Assembly (NCBI GenBank): GCA_964648005.1
Contig: CAZYKR010000244.1
Span: forward strand, 1-6,617
Reading direction: 5' to 3'
From: JAGQTE01 sp964648005
GTDB taxonomy: Bacteria; Actinomycetota; Acidimicrobiia; Acidimicrobiales; Acidimicrobilacustridaceae
Length of the DNA stretch: 6,617 nt
Numbering within the stretch: the first letter of the stretch is position 1; the number at the start of each line of letters is the position of its first letter. The position numbers and the translations under genes were made by a program. This document shows positions 6,153-6,617 of the stretch, piece by piece. The notes below the pieces were generated by a model. It ran no database searches and was not told the DNA's origin. It saw only the letters and a program-made list of their open reading frames with translations.

Positions 6153-6617
6153 CTAGGTCGACGTCTCTCGCTCGGAGGTCCGATAGCCGTACCCGGGAGC
6201 GAGGGTGGCGTCGATGTAGGCGTCCATGAAGGCGCAGTCGTCAGCCGAGAGGTAATCGACGTACCCGCCCACCTTGCCGCGACGCACCTTGAACGACTCA
6301 GGATCGGCGGCGTCGCCGGGCCGCAGCATGGCGTGGTCGATGGCGCCGCTGCGCTCGAGGTCGCGCATGGCACCGAACGAGGCGCCCTCGATGGCGGCTG
6401 CGAGCTCGACCTCCGTCAGCGCGCCGAGGCCGGCGAGCGAGGCCACGCGCTGCAGGCATCGACGCGGGTCGACGTGCAGGTCCTCGTAGCGCACGACGAC
6501 CAGCCCCTCCCCCATCGGCCGGCGTTGGCGGGCCCAGATGTTCTGGTGGGCCACGATCGACGCCAGCCCGCCCACCTCGCCGCGCATGAAGGCGCCGACC
6601 TCGTCTGGCGTCGCCTG
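6153..6617 (-). CDS. Sulfotransferase-like protein, C-terminal part only
   Basis: The last 154 residues are visible; the frame is open to the right edge and the N-terminus, which would carry the PAPS 5'-phosphosulfate loop, is outside the window. What is seen fits the C-terminal half of the Sulfotransfer_1 family: VVVRYEDLHVDP (residues 40-51 of the visible part), a helix after it (CLQRVASLAGL), ASFGAMRDLE (79-88), and SFKVRRGKVGGYVDYLS (108-124). The last corresponds to the family's RKGxxGxW stretch that binds the 3'-phosphate of PAPS. The end, FMDAYIDATLAPGYGY, matches the usual closing helix and Gly-Tyr. Such enzymes move a sulfate group from PAPS to a hydroxyl or amine of a small molecule, lipid or sugar; the acceptor cannot be told from this part. 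An ATG at 6587 is in frame but falls within the fold, so it is not taken as the start. The ABC-F gene follows 88 bp downstream in the same direction. Confidence 0.8.
   Translation of the reverse strand, partial: QATPDEVGAFMRGEVGGLASIVAHQNIWARQRRPMGEGLVVVRYEDLHVDPRRCLQRVASLAGLGALTEVELAAAIEGASFGAMRDLERSGAIDHAMLRPGDAADPESFKVRRGKVGGYVDYLSADDCAFMDAYIDATLAPGYGYRTSERETST

Noticed and set aside
6065..6373. In-frame upstream extension of the ABC-F gene to 6373.
   Set aside because: It overlaps the sulfotransferase coding region in another frame and has no ABC-F homology; the GTG at 6064 has a proper Shine-Dalgarno sequence.

Overview
The window is GC-rich throughout and carries protein families typical of high-GC Actinobacteria: a secreted choice-of-anchor Q type beta-helix protein, a Tat-signal protein with a C-terminal RxYDSR...VDVLGWY beta domain, and an ABC-F ATPase resembling mycobacterial Rv1473. 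From remembered family resemblance I infer an actinobacterium, most likely of the class Acidimicrobiia (Ilumatobacter-like). The sequence alone does not prove that rank.

Layout from left to right. (1) Positions 1-447, plus: a small winged-helix-like protein of unknown function, open at the left edge. (2) Positions 476-3160, minus: a large Sec-exported protein made of a parallel beta-helix followed by a distinct cysteine-containing C-terminal domain of about 410 residues. (3) Positions 3161-3313: a divergent intergenic region of 153 bp. Its minus side has a clear extended -10 promoter that would give a leaderless transcript for gene 2. Its plus side ends in a good Shine-Dalgarno sequence for gene 3. 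(4) Positions 3314-4429, plus: a 371-residue protein with an N-terminal leucine zipper, an Ala/Pro linker, a twin-arginine signal and a beta-rich exported part. (5) Positions 4454-6064, minus: a two-cassette ABC-F ATPase. (6) Positions 6153-6617, minus: the C-terminal part of a sulfotransferase-like protein that runs off the right edge.

Both convergent gene junctions are very short (28 and 24 bp between stop codons), and each holds a hairpin built into or next to the stop codons, so compact bidirectional terminators are likely. Genes 2 and 3 are divergent and both encode exported beta-rich proteins, which suggests, without proof, a shared envelope role. Sulfotransferase and ABC-F lie in the same direction 88 bp apart and may be co-transcribed. 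No RNA genes, CRISPR arrays, insertion sequences or attachment sites were seen. There is no gene-free stretch over 300 bases. I found no convincing new multi-gene system; the most unusual points are the zipper-before-Tat architecture, the leaderless promoter and the stop-codon hairpins.
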